From assembly GCA_025934025.1 (NCBI GenBank), contig JAICYU010000012.1, positions 1-36,477 of the forward strand: a stretch of 36,477 nt of DNA, read 5' to 3'. Within the stretch, counting starts at the first letter, position 1, and every line of letters begins with the position of its first letter. The position numbers and the translations under genes are program-made. Source of the stretch: Terriglobales bacterium (GTDB taxonomy: Bacteria > Acidobacteriota > Terriglobia > Terriglobales > Acidobacteriaceae). The notes beneath the pieces are model-generated. The model was given only the letters and a program-made list of their open reading frames with translations, was not told where the DNA came from and ran no database searches. Of this stretch, positions 12,595-23,000 are shown piece by piece.

Positions 12595-13875
12595 TTAACT
12601 CACGCTGACGATTCGCATGCCGGTCTCGACGGGGCGGATGGCTTTTCCGTTCTTCGCCGTGACGGTGCAGTTGCGGCCGCGCGACTTGGCGCGATAAAGA
12701 GCTTGGTCGGCAACGCGCAGCACCTCTGCGGGAGCCGAGACTTCCGGGCCGCTGGAAGCCACGCCGATGCTAACCGTCACGCTGGTCTGCCGCTTGCGTC
12801 CACGGCCGGCGCTGTTGGCGCCTCGGCGGCGGTCGCGCCCACGCACCACGAAGTTCGACTGCTCGATGACCTTGCGCATGCGGTCGAGATAAACGAAGAC
12901 TTCTTCCGCCGGACGGCCGGGAAACAGCACGGCAAACTCCTCGCCGCCATAGCGGTAGGACTTGCCGCCACCAGCGATGCGAGCCAGTCGCGAAGCTACC
13001 ATGCGGAGCGCCTGATCGCCGGCTTCATGGCCGAAGGTATCGTTGAACTTCTTGAAGTGGTCCACGTCGAGCATGGCGATGGTGAAGTTCTCGGGCAGCT
13101 TGAGCAGAGCTTCATTCAGCGCGCGGCGGCTCGGAAGTTGGGTGAGTTCGTCGAGATAAGCCATGCTGTAGGAGGTCTCAATCACCGCCACGATCATGGC
13201 CAGCCCGCCGGTGGCAAAGAAGACTCCGGCAAGCGTTGGTCCGGCGCCAATGCGAAAGGCCACGAAAGACGCGATCAGCGCCCACAACAGGCTGCTCTCA
13301 ACGGCGCGGTAGCGGCGGATCAACAGCGCCATCATGACGGCCGTCGAAAGCAGGAACACCGCGAAAGCCGGCTGCGAAAGGCGGCTCCAGGAGGTAAGGA
13401 TCGAAGGCACGAATTCAGTTTGCAGCCGCGCAGCGAGCGTCGCCATCTGCGGCAAGCACAGCGCGGCGACTGCGATGATCTGCACGGCGACTCCCGCCAG
13501 CCGCTTGCGCCCGGAATAGGTGACGATCCCGCGCTCCTTGAAAAACGCCATTGCGACCAGATTCACCGGCAGCAGCAGCGCCATGCCATTCGTCAAGGTG
13601 GCGGCGACCGTTGCGGAAACATGCGGCGCGATGGCGGACAACGCGAGGTCTGCGAGCGTGAGAACCAGCGTAGCGAAGAAGATCCGGCTGCGGCGGAAAT
13701 ATGCCGAGAGCGCCAAGCCGGTGGCGAACACAGCCAAGGGAAAGAACCGCACCAGTTGCGAATTCGGGTCGGCCAGAACGCCAACCTTGATCAGCATGAG
13801 CGAGATTACCAGCAGCAATCCGCCCGGCAGAGTCAGGCGGTAAAGGATCTTGAACACCTTCGATTTCACTGACAA
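12595..13875 (-). CDS. Membrane diguanylate cyclase (GGDEF)
   Basis: About 426 residues from a TTG at 13875 with GGGAG upstream; a GTG at 13869 is also possible. The N-terminal 220 residues hold roughly seven hydrophobic segments, so the sensor part is a membrane domain of no named type. A GGDEF domain follows, with 'DELTQLPSRRAL', the metal-binding 'AMLDVDHFKKFND', 'FGHEAGD' and the active-site GGEEF at residues 310-314. It should make cyclic di-GMP from two GTP. The usual product-inhibition RxxD site just before GGEEF is absent (the place reads AGGG). A basic insertion of about 20 residues ('RGRDRRRGANSAGRGRKR') sits in the second half of the domain. It is divergent from the hydrolase at 14114. 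Confidence 0.88.
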   Translation of the reverse strand: MSVKSKVFKILYRLTLPGGLLLVISLMLIKVGVLADPNSQLVRFFPLAVFATGLALSAYFRRSRIFFATLVLTLADLALSAIAPHVSATVAATLTNGMALLLPVNLVAMAFFKERGIVTYSGRKRLAGVAVQIIAVAALCLPQMATLAARLQTEFVPSILTSWSRLSQPAFAVFLLSTAVMMALLIRRYRAVESSLLWALIASFVAFRIGAGPTLAGVFFATGGLAMIVAVIETSYSMAYLDELTQLPSRRALNEALLKLPENFTIAMLDVDHFKKFNDTFGHEAGDQALRMVASRLARIAGGGKSYRYGGEEFAVLFPGRPAEEVFVYLDRMRKVIEQSNFVVRGRDRRRGANSAGRGRKRQTSVTVSIGVASSGPEVSAPAEVLRVADQALYRAKSRGRNCTVTAKNGKAIRPVETGMRIVSVS

Positions 13876-14113
13876 GGCGCGCTCCCACGGTCTTAAGTCC
13901 CATGCGGGGGCAGGAACTAAGTTGTTGATTTTGAACAGGCTACAGCTCGCCAACGTTTTTGGTGGTGCAAGATATATAACGGCTTCCCGGCCCCGACGAG
14001 AAGATACCAATGGTGCCTTGACCTATTGCCCAGGCCGGGTGCGCTTTCGGGTTCGACTGCCAGGTTTTGCGAAGGGAAGAAGCCCTCGTTTATCCTCACT
14101 GTTCGGAGGAACG

Positions 14114-14818
14114 ATGACGACCCTGCTTCGCGAGAAGATTACTCTGCCAGTTGCAGACGGCAGCGAGATGGACGCTTACGTCTCGCGTCCGGAAGGTTCA
14201 GGCCCAGCGCCAGGACTGATCGTGCTGCAGGAAGCCTTCGGCGTGAACGGCCATATTCGCAATGTGGCAGACCGGTTCGCGGAACAGGGATACTTGACCA
14301 TTGCACCTGAACTCTTTCACCGCACCGCGCGCGGCTTTGAAGGCGACTACAACAACTTCAACTCCGTTACATCGCATATGCGCGCCATGACGCTGGAAGG
14401 AACTGAGGCTGATCTGCGCGCCGCTTTCGCGTGGCTCAAGAACCAGAAAATGGTTCAGTCAGACAACATTTCATCCGTCGGCTACTGCATGGGTGGAAGA
14501 GTTTCGTTTCTGGCAAATGCCATTCTTCCCTTGCGCGCTGCCGTTTCCTACTACGGCGGAGGAATCGCTCCGGCATTGCTCGATAAAGCTGCATCGCTCC
14601 ACGCTCCCATGCTTTTCTTCTGGGGAGAGATGGATAAGCACATTCCGCCGGAGCAACGTGGAGCGATCACTGACGCGTTGAAAGCCGCGGGCAAGCGATA
14701 CGTGAATGTTGAATTCTCTGACGCAGGCCACGGCTTCAATTGTGATGAGCGTGCGTCCTTTGAACCTCGAGCTTCGCGAGAGGCCTGGGCACTGGTGCTG
14801 GAGTTCTTGAAATCCTAA
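14114..14818 (+). CDS. Dienelactone-hydrolase-family enzyme
   Basis: 234 residues of the alpha/beta-hydrolase fold, dienelactone hydrolase type, which open lactone or ester rings. The Cys-Asp-His triad is plain: C125 in 'GYCMGG', D174 in 'GEMDKHIPP' and H206 in 'AGHGFNC'. The family Glu appears in 'VLQEAFG'. The ATG at 14114 has CGGAGG about 4-8 nt upstream; the frame is open to 13850 but without a matching start. There is no signal peptide, so it is cytoplasmic. The MFS exporter begins 60 nt downstream on the same strand, and the two may form one transcript. The substrate cannot be told from sequence; chlorocatechol breakdown genes are not in view. Confidence 0.88.
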   Translation: MTTLLREKITLPVADGSEMDAYVSRPEGSGPAPGLIVLQEAFGVNGHIRNVADRFAEQGYLTIAPELFHRTARGFEGDYNNFNSVTSHMRAMTLEGTEADLRAAFAWLKNQKMVQSDNISSVGYCMGGRVSFLANAILPLRAAVSYYGGGIAPALLDKAASLHAPMLFFWGEMDKHIPPEQRGAITDALKAAGKRYVNVEFSDAGHGFNCDERASFEPRASREAWALVLEFLKS

Positions 14819-14878
14819 GTTCCTACCGTCGCTCCCGCTCGCTTCTTTCATTTCTCATTTAGCATCTCTAGTTAACCG

Positions 14879-16225
14879 ATGGCCGGCCGACCTACAAATA
14901 CAACACCGAAAGAAGACTCCGCCGGTCTGAAGTTTCTATTTCGAGCGCTGCGCCATCGCAACTACCGCCTGTTTTTCGGCGGACAGAGCATCTCGCTCAT
15001 CGGCACATGGATGACGCGCATCGCCACCAGTTGGCTGGTCTTCCGATTGACACACTCCGCCATGCTGCTGGGACTGGTTGGTTTTGCCGGGCAGATTCCA
15101 GTCTTCATCTTCGCTCCATTTGCCGGCGTATGGGTGGACCGCTGGAACCGCCACCGCGTCCTCCTCGCGACCCAAGTGCTGGCAATGTTGCAGTCGTTTG
15201 CGCTCGCAGCCTTGGCGCTCAGCGGACGCATCACCGCCTGGGAGATTCTCTGGCTCAGCGCTTTCCAGGGACTGATCAATGCCTTCGACATGCCGGCGCG
15301 ACAAGCGTTCGTCGTGGAGATGGTGGAAGACCGCCGCGACCTGAGCAACGCCATCGCGCTGAACTCCTCGATGGTCAACATGGCCAGGCTGATTGGGCCG
15401 TCGGTGGCTGGAATCATTATCGCCGCGGCCGGCGAAGGCTATTGCTTTCTGATTGACGGGATCAGTTATATCGCGGTGATCGCTTCTCTGCTCTTGATGC
15501 GTCTAGGAGTGCTCACTCCGTTGCGGCGGCGCGTGAACACGCTCGCCGACCTCAAGGAAGGCTGGCAGTACGTTTCCGGCTTTGCTCCTGTGCGCTACGT
15601 GCTTCTGCTGCTCGCGGTCGCGAGCCTGATGGGCATGCCCTACATGGTGCTGATGCCGATTTTTGCCGGTATCATTCTTCACGGTGGCGCCCACACTCTG
15701 GGTTTTCTCATGGGCTCAACCGGCGTTGGCGCTCTTACCGGGGCCGTCATACTCGCGGCCCGCAAGAGCGTGCTTGGTCTGGGCAAGCTGATTGTGATAG
15801 CCTCGGCGCTTTTCGGCGCAGGCTTGGTGGCGTTCTCTTTCTCACGGATGCTCTGGCTCTCTCTGCTGCTGATGTTCTTTGTCGGATTGGGAATGATGCA
15901 GCACATGGCATCGAGCAACACCATCCTGCAAACCATCACGCCCGATGACAAACGTGGCCGCGTGATGAGCTATTACACCGTTGCGATCGTCGGCATGATG
16001 CCGTTCGGCAGCCTGATCTCCGGGGCTGTGGCCGCCAAAATCGGAGCGCCTGCCGCTCTGGCCATAGGAGGCGCGTGCTGCATCGTTGGCGCAGGATTGT
16101 TCGCGCTTCGATTGGGAAAACTGCGCGCTCTGGTGCATCCGATTTACATGCAGTTGGGAATCATTCCGGAAATCGTTTCCGGCATCAACAGCGCGGCCGT
16201 GCTGACCTCCGCGCCGGAGGACTGA
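14879..16225 (+). CDS. MFS transporter, EntS-like exporter type
   Basis: 448 residues with about twelve hydrophobic segments. Typical MFS_3/EntS features include 'LRHRNYRLFFGGQSISLIGTWMTRIATSWLVF' at the start, 'FAGVWVDRWNRHRVLL' in the first cytoplasmic loop, and 'NAFDMPARQAFVVEMV...LSNAIALNSSMVNMARLIGPSVAG' in the middle. The family exports siderophores, drugs and other small molecules using the proton gradient; the substrate here is unknown. The start has only a weak ribosome site. The 3' end abuts a transposase remnant, so the natural C-terminus may have been altered. It lies 60 nt after the hydrolase gene. Confidence 0.88.
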   Translation: MAGRPTNTTPKEDSAGLKFLFRALRHRNYRLFFGGQSISLIGTWMTRIATSWLVFRLTHSAMLLGLVGFAGQIPVFIFAPFAGVWVDRWNRHRVLLATQVLAMLQSFALAALALSGRITAWEILWLSAFQGLINAFDMPARQAFVVEMVEDRRDLSNAIALNSSMVNMARLIGPSVAGIIIAAAGEGYCFLIDGISYIAVIASLLLMRLGVLTPLRRRVNTLADLKEGWQYVSGFAPVRYVLLLLAVASLMGMPYMVLMPIFAGIILHGGAHTLGFLMGSTGVGALTGAVILAARKSVLGLGKLIVIASALFGAGLVAFSFSRMLWLSLLLMFFVGLGMMQHMASSNTILQTITPDDKRGRVMSYYTVAIVGMMPFGSLISGAVAAKIGAPAALAIGGACCIVGAGLFALRLGKLRALVHPIYMQLGIIPEIVSGINSAAVLTSAPED

Positions 16226-16443
16226 ACTGGCGCCAGGAGTACAACCAGGAGCGTCCGCACAGCAGTTTGGGGTATCGGACTCCGGCCGAGTTCGCAAAAG
16301 ACTGTGGCAGCCAGGGTTATGGAAAAGACGCCAATCGGAAGAGTGAAACCCCGGCTTTCCCGATTGGCTTGGAAATCCCGCCAACCCCGCGGGATTCACA
16401 CTTTTCCACAACCCCGGCTGCTTCTAAACTATGCTCGACCTGA
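16226..16443 (+). pseudogene. IS3-family transposase C-terminal remnant
   Basis: In one plus-strand frame the sequence reads 'NWRQEYNQERPHSSLGYRTPAEFA', the end of an IS3-type integrase-fold transposase (the YN..RPH..LGY.TP motif). About 48 further residues follow before a stop at 16441-16443. The catalytic DDE core and all upstream parts are missing, and the homology begins directly at the MFS stop codon. It is the 3' remnant of an old insertion. The segment 16444-16620 beyond it holds nothing I recognise. Confidence 0.8.
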
Positions 16444-16620
16444 TTCGTAGTTGCCGCTGTGCGAACTTTGGGGGCAGGTCAGAGTATCAGAAAGTACATC
16501 CCGAGAAATCCAATAACTCACGCGCTGGGAACGTTAGCTGCTTGCCTTGAGCGCTCAGGTCAAACTGCCAACATCGTGTGGTTACGCCCTCTACACATTC
16601 CGAGTTGAAGGCGAAACTCC

Positions 16621-17028
16621 CTATGGCTGGTTTTCTCTTCTGTAGAATCCCCCCTTCATTGTTACGAAATCGAAGAATCTGACCCTGTCATTTTCGAAAG
16701 AAATGACAATCGCCTTCGCCAAATCAAACCCTTTAGTCATGACGCCAGGCTCCCAGACCCTATTCTGATACACAAAAACGACCTGCTCGGCCACACGATC
16801 CTCTCCTTCCCAGCGATCGTCGCCCTTTAATATCAGCTCATTTTTGCGTGACTTCAGATCGATATAAATTTCCCGCGTAACAATCCCAATCCCACCTTTA
16901 GGGAGATATTCACTATCAGCAAACATTTTTTTCTCCGGGGTGCTTTGCGGTTTTTTTGCCGATTTGTCAACCTGCTTGGCAGAACAAACCAAGCTGGCGA
17001 GCAAAAGATATATAGCAATTCTGAGCAT
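16621..17028 (-). CDS. Small exported protein, partner of full-length RHS
   Basis: 135 residues with a signal peptide ('MLRIAIYLLLASLVCSA') and a charged mature part ('YLPKGGIGIVTREIYIDLKSRKNELILKGDDRWEG...'). I recognise no domain; the pattern suggests a small beta-rich protein. The ATG follows the RHS stop by 14 nt with GAGG 5 nt upstream, so it is the last gene of the RHS transcript. Its place, size and export signal match what is expected of an immunity protein acting where the RHS tip would be delivered. That role is inferred. The N-terminus 'MLRIA' resembles that of the partner gene at 3706, which may reflect only signal-peptide likeness. Confidence 0.75.
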   Translation of the reverse strand: MLRIAIYLLLASLVCSAKQVDKSAKKPQSTPEKKMFADSEYLPKGGIGIVTREIYIDLKSRKNELILKGDDRWEGEDRVAEQVVFVYQNRVWEPGVMTKGFDLAKAIVISFENDRVRFFDFVTMKGGFYRRENQP

Positions 17029-17042
17029 AAACGCCTCACATT

Positions 17043-20000
17043 TTATGGAGCCGCGAAGTGGCTCGTGTTTACGACAGTTGGAGCTCCGTGAGCAGACGTC
17101 ATTTGTTGATTCAAATGGTAGGGGTTGGCTATGTTACCGCTGTACCACGTTCTTCCATATTCTCGGGCGACTACCGGACCAATTCCATTTGGAAGGCTAA
17201 CTTTGGTCTTAGATGCAACTGAAAGCGCAGCGCTCGTGCACTGTGACGTAGGAGAGTAGTTCGGGGGGTGAGCTTTAAATGTCGAGATCGCATCCACTGC
17301 TGTTTTCATCTGGCTAGAAGAAATTGAAATTTCCCATGTATTTGCATTTCCTGTTAAGGGCCAGTGAATGTTTCCGGGTAAATCTCCATTTTGAAATGCG
17401 CCCTTATTCATGGCGCCAATAGACTCGCCTGGGCCGAAGCTTAGAATAGAGATGATCGTCCCCGAAGCATTCCTCACGTAAACAAAAGTGTGACCGGGGT
17501 CTGCGGCGACATTCACGACATTATTGTTTACGGCCGATTGCGCAGGAGGCTCGATACCGATACCCAGCTTAGCGCTAGATTGCGCCTGTCGAGCTTGTTC
17601 GACCTGCCAAGCAAAAACATAGTTTGACATTAGCGCCAGTTGGCGAGCGGCCGATGTGGTGTTCGGGCCGCCTTCGTTTCCTGAAGAGCCGTCATCTTCC
17701 TTCGTTAGGCTGTCAAATTCATGATTGATGTGCCCGTCGAGGTCCCGTCCCGTGATTGGATTGTTTTCAACATATGCATAAAGATTCAGGGTTTGCGGAT
17801 TCGAAAGGTTGGCATACGGCACCGCTGCAGGGTGCCCGGACCAGTCGGGCGTCAGGAAGCGGCCCCAAGGACTCGAGTAATAGCGCGCGCCGAAGTAATC
17901 CATCTGCGATTCCGAATCCCGTTCTTTGCCGGTGAATTTGTAATGGTTCACCGCAGAGCCACTGACGAGATATTGCGAGCCAAAGGGCGAGTAATCGGAT
18001 TCTTCCTCGATCGTCCCCGTTGAGCTGACGACCATGCTGGTGGAACCGAGATGGTCGGACAGGTAGTAATGAACGGAGCTCCCGGGCTGGTCAATGCGGG
18101 CCACGCGCTGGCCATTGAAGAAGACGTATTCCGATTTCACCGCGCCGGTGAGGTCGGTTTCGGCGATGACCCCCAACGAACTGTACCAGTACAGCGTGCC
18201 AGTGGATCCACTTGATTTCTTGACGCGGTTTCCATCGGCATCGTAGGTGTAAGTTGTTCCAGCAGTCGATGCGAGTCGATTCTCCGCATCGAAGCTGTAG
18301 GTGGTCGCTCCGTTGGCGATCACGTTCCCGGCTGCGTCGTAAGAGAGGCAGGTAGCACGATTATTGGCATCTCCGGCGCACTGCCAGTTGCCGCCGTTCG
18401 CTTTGCCGGCCATGCGCGACATCTGCATATTGCCCCAAGGATCAAGGACGTAATTCTCGCCCCAGGAATATGCTCCGGTATTGCCGCTGGTCCAGCCGGT
18501 GGTGACGCGATTCAAAGCGTCATAGGTAAAGTTCTGGTTGCGAGTCTGGTCGCGGTAATTGGTGACGCTGAACACGTTCCCATTATTGCCCGCCGCATAG
18601 CTAAAGTTATAGCCGCGATCCATCAGATTGCCGTGAACCGCAGCATCGGTGCAGTTGGGCGCTACTGATCCCGAGGTAAACGCGGTTATGCGGCAGAGCT
18701 GAAGACGCGGGTTAAAGATAAAGCTGTTGCTGATGGATGCGCCGGTGGTGAAGCTGGTGAGAGCGCCCGGAGGGTTATAGACAGCAGCGCTGGCATAACT
18801 GGTGCCGTTCGCATCCACTGCCTTGGTCATCTGGCCTGCAGCATTGGGCGTGTAATTCACCACGCGGTTGCTCGGATATGTGACGCTCGTGAGCTGTCCG
18901 GCCTTGTCATAGCCATAGCTCATGGTTTTAGAGACGCCCGAGATAGTGCGCTGTTCGGTCCTGATGCGGCCCATCAGGTCGTAAGTGTAACTGCCGCTTC
19001 CGGCCTGGTCGGTCTGCGAGGTCATGTGGCCCACGCCTTCTGTTCCTGCGTCATAGGCGTAACTAACAACAGGCGTGCTGAGCGGGCACGATTGCGCGGC
19101 GTAGGCTTTGCCCGTAACGCGATGCAGCGGATCGTAGCAGTAGCTGATGGTCTGAGTGGCCGCACCGGTCTGATTGGGAGCTAGCGAGGTCTTCTGGAGT
19201 AGGTTGCCGTCAGCGTCATAGCTGTAGCTGATCATGCCCGATTCCGGATTGTGGGCAGTGAGCAGTTGCAAGAGCGAGTTGTAGGTGAACGAGCGCACGC
19301 GCCACTGGCTTGAGTTGTTCGCCGACGGGTCGCCTTGCTGCGTGACCTGGGTGAGATTGCCCAGAGTGTCATAGCCGTAGAGCGTGACGTAGTAATTGTG
19401 ATCGAGCGAGGGGCCTTCCGGCGGTGCGCCGTTTTCCAGAGTTGTGCCCGAAGAAGTAAACGAAGGCGGAGAGAACGTGGCCTGAGTCTGCGTGCTGCTG
19501 GGCGTGACGCTGACGGTAGTGCCGTCGGCTGTGGCGGAAAGATCGTTCCAGGTAATCGTAATGGAGCCGCCAGAGTTGGTGGCGTGCACGGGAGAACCGG
19601 CGCGATTGAGTCCGGTGCTGCCGGTGCCGACGAGAGCCGAAGCCACAGCGGCAGCCGTGGAGTTTGTGCTCGGGCCGTAAGGCACGCTGGCCGTAAATGC
19701 GGGATTGGAGTTGACGGTTACGGTGACCGTGCCCTGATCGTAGATGGTGTTGGCATTCACGCCGCCGGTAAGTGTGCTTCCGGACTGGCTGACCGGGAAC
19801 GAGGTAGTGCCATTGCCGAAATCAGCGCCGTCAGAGGTTGCAGAACTGGCGCTGAGCGAGTAGTTTGCGCCCGCGTCCACAGCCTTGCTAATGAAAGAAA
19901 CCGTGCTGCCGGAGAGGCTGGGCGTGACCGGTGATCCGGCAGCGAGAAAGCCGTTATAGATGCTTTGGGCAATTCCGGTTAGGCGGCTTCCCTGGCCGTA

Positions 20001-23000
20001 AAACACCTGCACATTGAATCCGTTAATGGAAACATTGACAGAGCCTTCGTCGTAAATGGTGGGGCAGGAGATGAAGCCGTTCTTGAGCGTGACGCAATCG
20101 TCAATATTGGGATCCTGGATACCGCGTTCATTGCCTCCGACGGTGATCCAACCGCTCGCCTGAGTGGCCGAAGAGGTCTGGCTCTTAAGCCCATCGGCGA
20201 GAGTTAGCGTTCCGAAAGGTTCCTGACCGCTGAAGTTGTCCCCCGGCTCGTCTACTTCAATCAAGCGGCCCAGCGCGTCAGAGATGCTGCGCCGCTGGTG
20301 GCCGGCTTCATCGGTGACCGTTACGGTAGTGCCCGAGTAGCTGGTGCAGATGTTCTTGCTTTGACAGTCGGTGGGCGTTGCTCCCGAAGGAAGCGGCGTG
20401 CCGTCCTGCGGCACAACCTGGACCATACGGCCAAGGGCGTCATAGTAGGTGGTGCCGATGCCATCGGTAGCGCTGGCGGTAGCGCGATGGGGATTGCTGA
20501 CGGTGAACTTGCGGCCGAGATTGTCGTATGTGGTATCCACCACGTCGGCGCCCGCAGAGTCGGAATCTAGGCTCGTTTTGGTGACGCGGCCGAGTCCATC
20601 GTAAACCGTGGTGTTGACGATGCTGGGATCCGGCGTGGCGGTTTCAGTCTGCGTGACAGTGAGCGGCAGCGTGTCGCCGTGGTAGCCGTACGTTGTGGAG
20701 CCACCTTCGGCGGTAGTGGCCGTGAGCAGGCGATTCATCAGGTCGTAGGTGAAGGTTGCGCCGGAGCGCCCGGCGCGAATGTCGTTTTCATCGCGCTTGC
20801 TCTGGATCAGACCGCTGCATGAATAATAACTCGCCTGGGTGCGCTGGGTGAGCGCGTTCGTGACCTGCGTGAGGAATGCTTGAGTGTTCGAGCTTGCCGC
20901 AAGGCAGAGCGAATCGGCAAAGCTATCGAGATAGCTGAAACTGGTGGTGTGGCCTCCGGGATCGGTGGTGGAGAGCAGGTTGCCGAGATCGTCGAAAGTG
21001 TTGGTGGTTGGGAGCCAAACGCCGTCAGTGTTGCGCCAGCGGCTGACGGAAGTCAGGTTGCCGCGGACCGTGTTTGAAGTGTTGAAGGCGCAGTAGTCAT
21101 GGTTGGGGACGCCGCCGGTCTGGCAGCTTCCCGTAGAGGCGAGCGTCCCGCCATCGTAGGCGTTCTGGGTTTGTGAGACGACGTTGCCTGCTCCATCGTA
21201 AACCGTGGTGTTGAGCACGCGGTCCACGATGTTGGCGCTGGCGTATGCGGTAACGGCATCATGCTGATAGGTGTAGTCGGTGCGGCGGAGGAGCGGCCCG
21301 GGCGCTCCCTGGCCGAAGCCGAACTCGCGCGTTTCTGTGACGTTGGAGCGGTTGAAAGAGATCTCGCCATTGTTGTCCGGCACCGGATCGTAGTCGGTTT
21401 CCACCCGGCTGACCAAGCCGTTATCTAGGGTGGTGGTGATGCGGATGGGCCGGCTCATGCTCTTTTGAACCTGTGTTGAATCGCCATCGCCCACGTTCAC
21501 TGGAATGGTGGAGTAATCGGTGGCGATAGTTTTCAGCAGGTGGCCTGAAGCGACTGTTCCTTGATAGTACTGCGCCTGAGTCTCAAGCGGTGTGCCGAAG
21601 CCATTCAGGGTAGGTATGAATGTGTGGGTGGTTTGATTACCCTCGGGATCAGCCACGGTTGTGGTCGCCGTCCCGGCGGTCCCATACGAGTAGGTCCAGG
21701 CTTTTTCTGAAGCAGCAGTGCCATCGGCGCTGACGGCGCGCTTGGTTACGCCGCGGCTGCTCACGTCGAGCCCGGGCGTTGGGCCATACTCATAGCGGAT
21801 ATAGCCGCCAGAAGGCAGATCGATGCGGAGCAGTTCGCCGTAATGGCCTGGAGTGGTTCCACTGTCATAAGTGAAGTTGTAGGCCAGTCCGTTGGGAAGA
21901 TCAATCTTGCGCGCAAGGCGCATGCTCCCGCAAAACTCGGTGGTATCCGGATAGCCAAAGTTGGTGCACACAGGAAGAGCGACCCATTCAATGCGGGCTT
22001 TCTGCTGATTGCCACTGGAATCGGTGGCGATCCAGTCTTCATATTGCGCTCCGTCGGGCAGAGTGCCGGTGGCGTACTGAATGGTCCGGCCGAGCGTGTC
22101 AGTCTCTCCAGTGACGGCTCCGGTGGAAGGATTGCCGGCTGCGGTGATCATGTTTCCGTTGGCATCTTTGCGCAGAAAAACAGGAAAGCCGCTCTGGTCC
22201 CCCATGACGCATGTGCCGTCTTTGAGAGTCACAATAGGATGTACGGAATCAGTTACGTCAATTTTCATGCCGCTGCCGTCGAGCGCGTAGCCGGTCAGTT
22301 TGACGTGAACGCATTGCGATTGCACCGGAGTTACCGGGGAAGTGACGACATCGAAAACATGCGGAGTTCCGGTTTCATCCATGTAAGTGTAGTCGGCATC
22401 TTCTTCCTGCTGATGGCCGTTACCGCAGCCGGTTATGTAACGCCGGTTAGTGGAAAATGTCATGGTGTTGTCGGCATATATCCAAAACGGCGGGTCCGGC
22501 GGAGGACACTCGGCAATAGTTGGATCACACGGGGGCAGGCTGTCCTGGAACCAGGTCTTGTTGGTGTGGCTCCAGAACTTCTGGTGGCTGATGCCGCGGC
22601 CGGCGTGGCCGAAGAGCGGAATGCGAACGTCAAGTGCGCCGTTAGCAAAGCCGATCTGATCAATGTCCCCCACCTGATAGGAGCCGAAGGGCTGGTCGCC
22701 GTGCGGATCAGTCATCTGCGCGGGAACGCCGGACGACTGCGCGAGAGCGGCTGTGGGGCTGACCAACAACAGCAGACAGGCGAGACGTAGCAAAGAAGCA
22801 AAGTTACGGAAGCCGCGCAGCAGGGAGAACGCGGTTGCCGCAGTGAGGAAACAGGCGAGCAGGCCCAGCGCAAGCAGCGATTCCCCGCCACTGATTTGCG
22901 ATTGCGCCAGTGAAGAGAACCCGGTCAGCGCGGCCATAAGATAGATGAGAGCGCGTTTGAGTCTTGCCGCGAGAAGCCCACGCCTGGCCGGGAGCAGAAT

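Noticed and set aside
12703-13872. Long plus-strand open frame opposite the diguanylate cyclase
   Set aside because: It is the antisense shadow of a GC-rich gene; the minus-strand protein has clear GGDEF motifs, and the plus-strand translation is low-complexity His/Arg/Gln-rich with no domain.
21843-22790. Plus-strand open frame of 315 residues
   Set aside because: Antisense to the full-length RHS gene; no ribosome site or family likeness.
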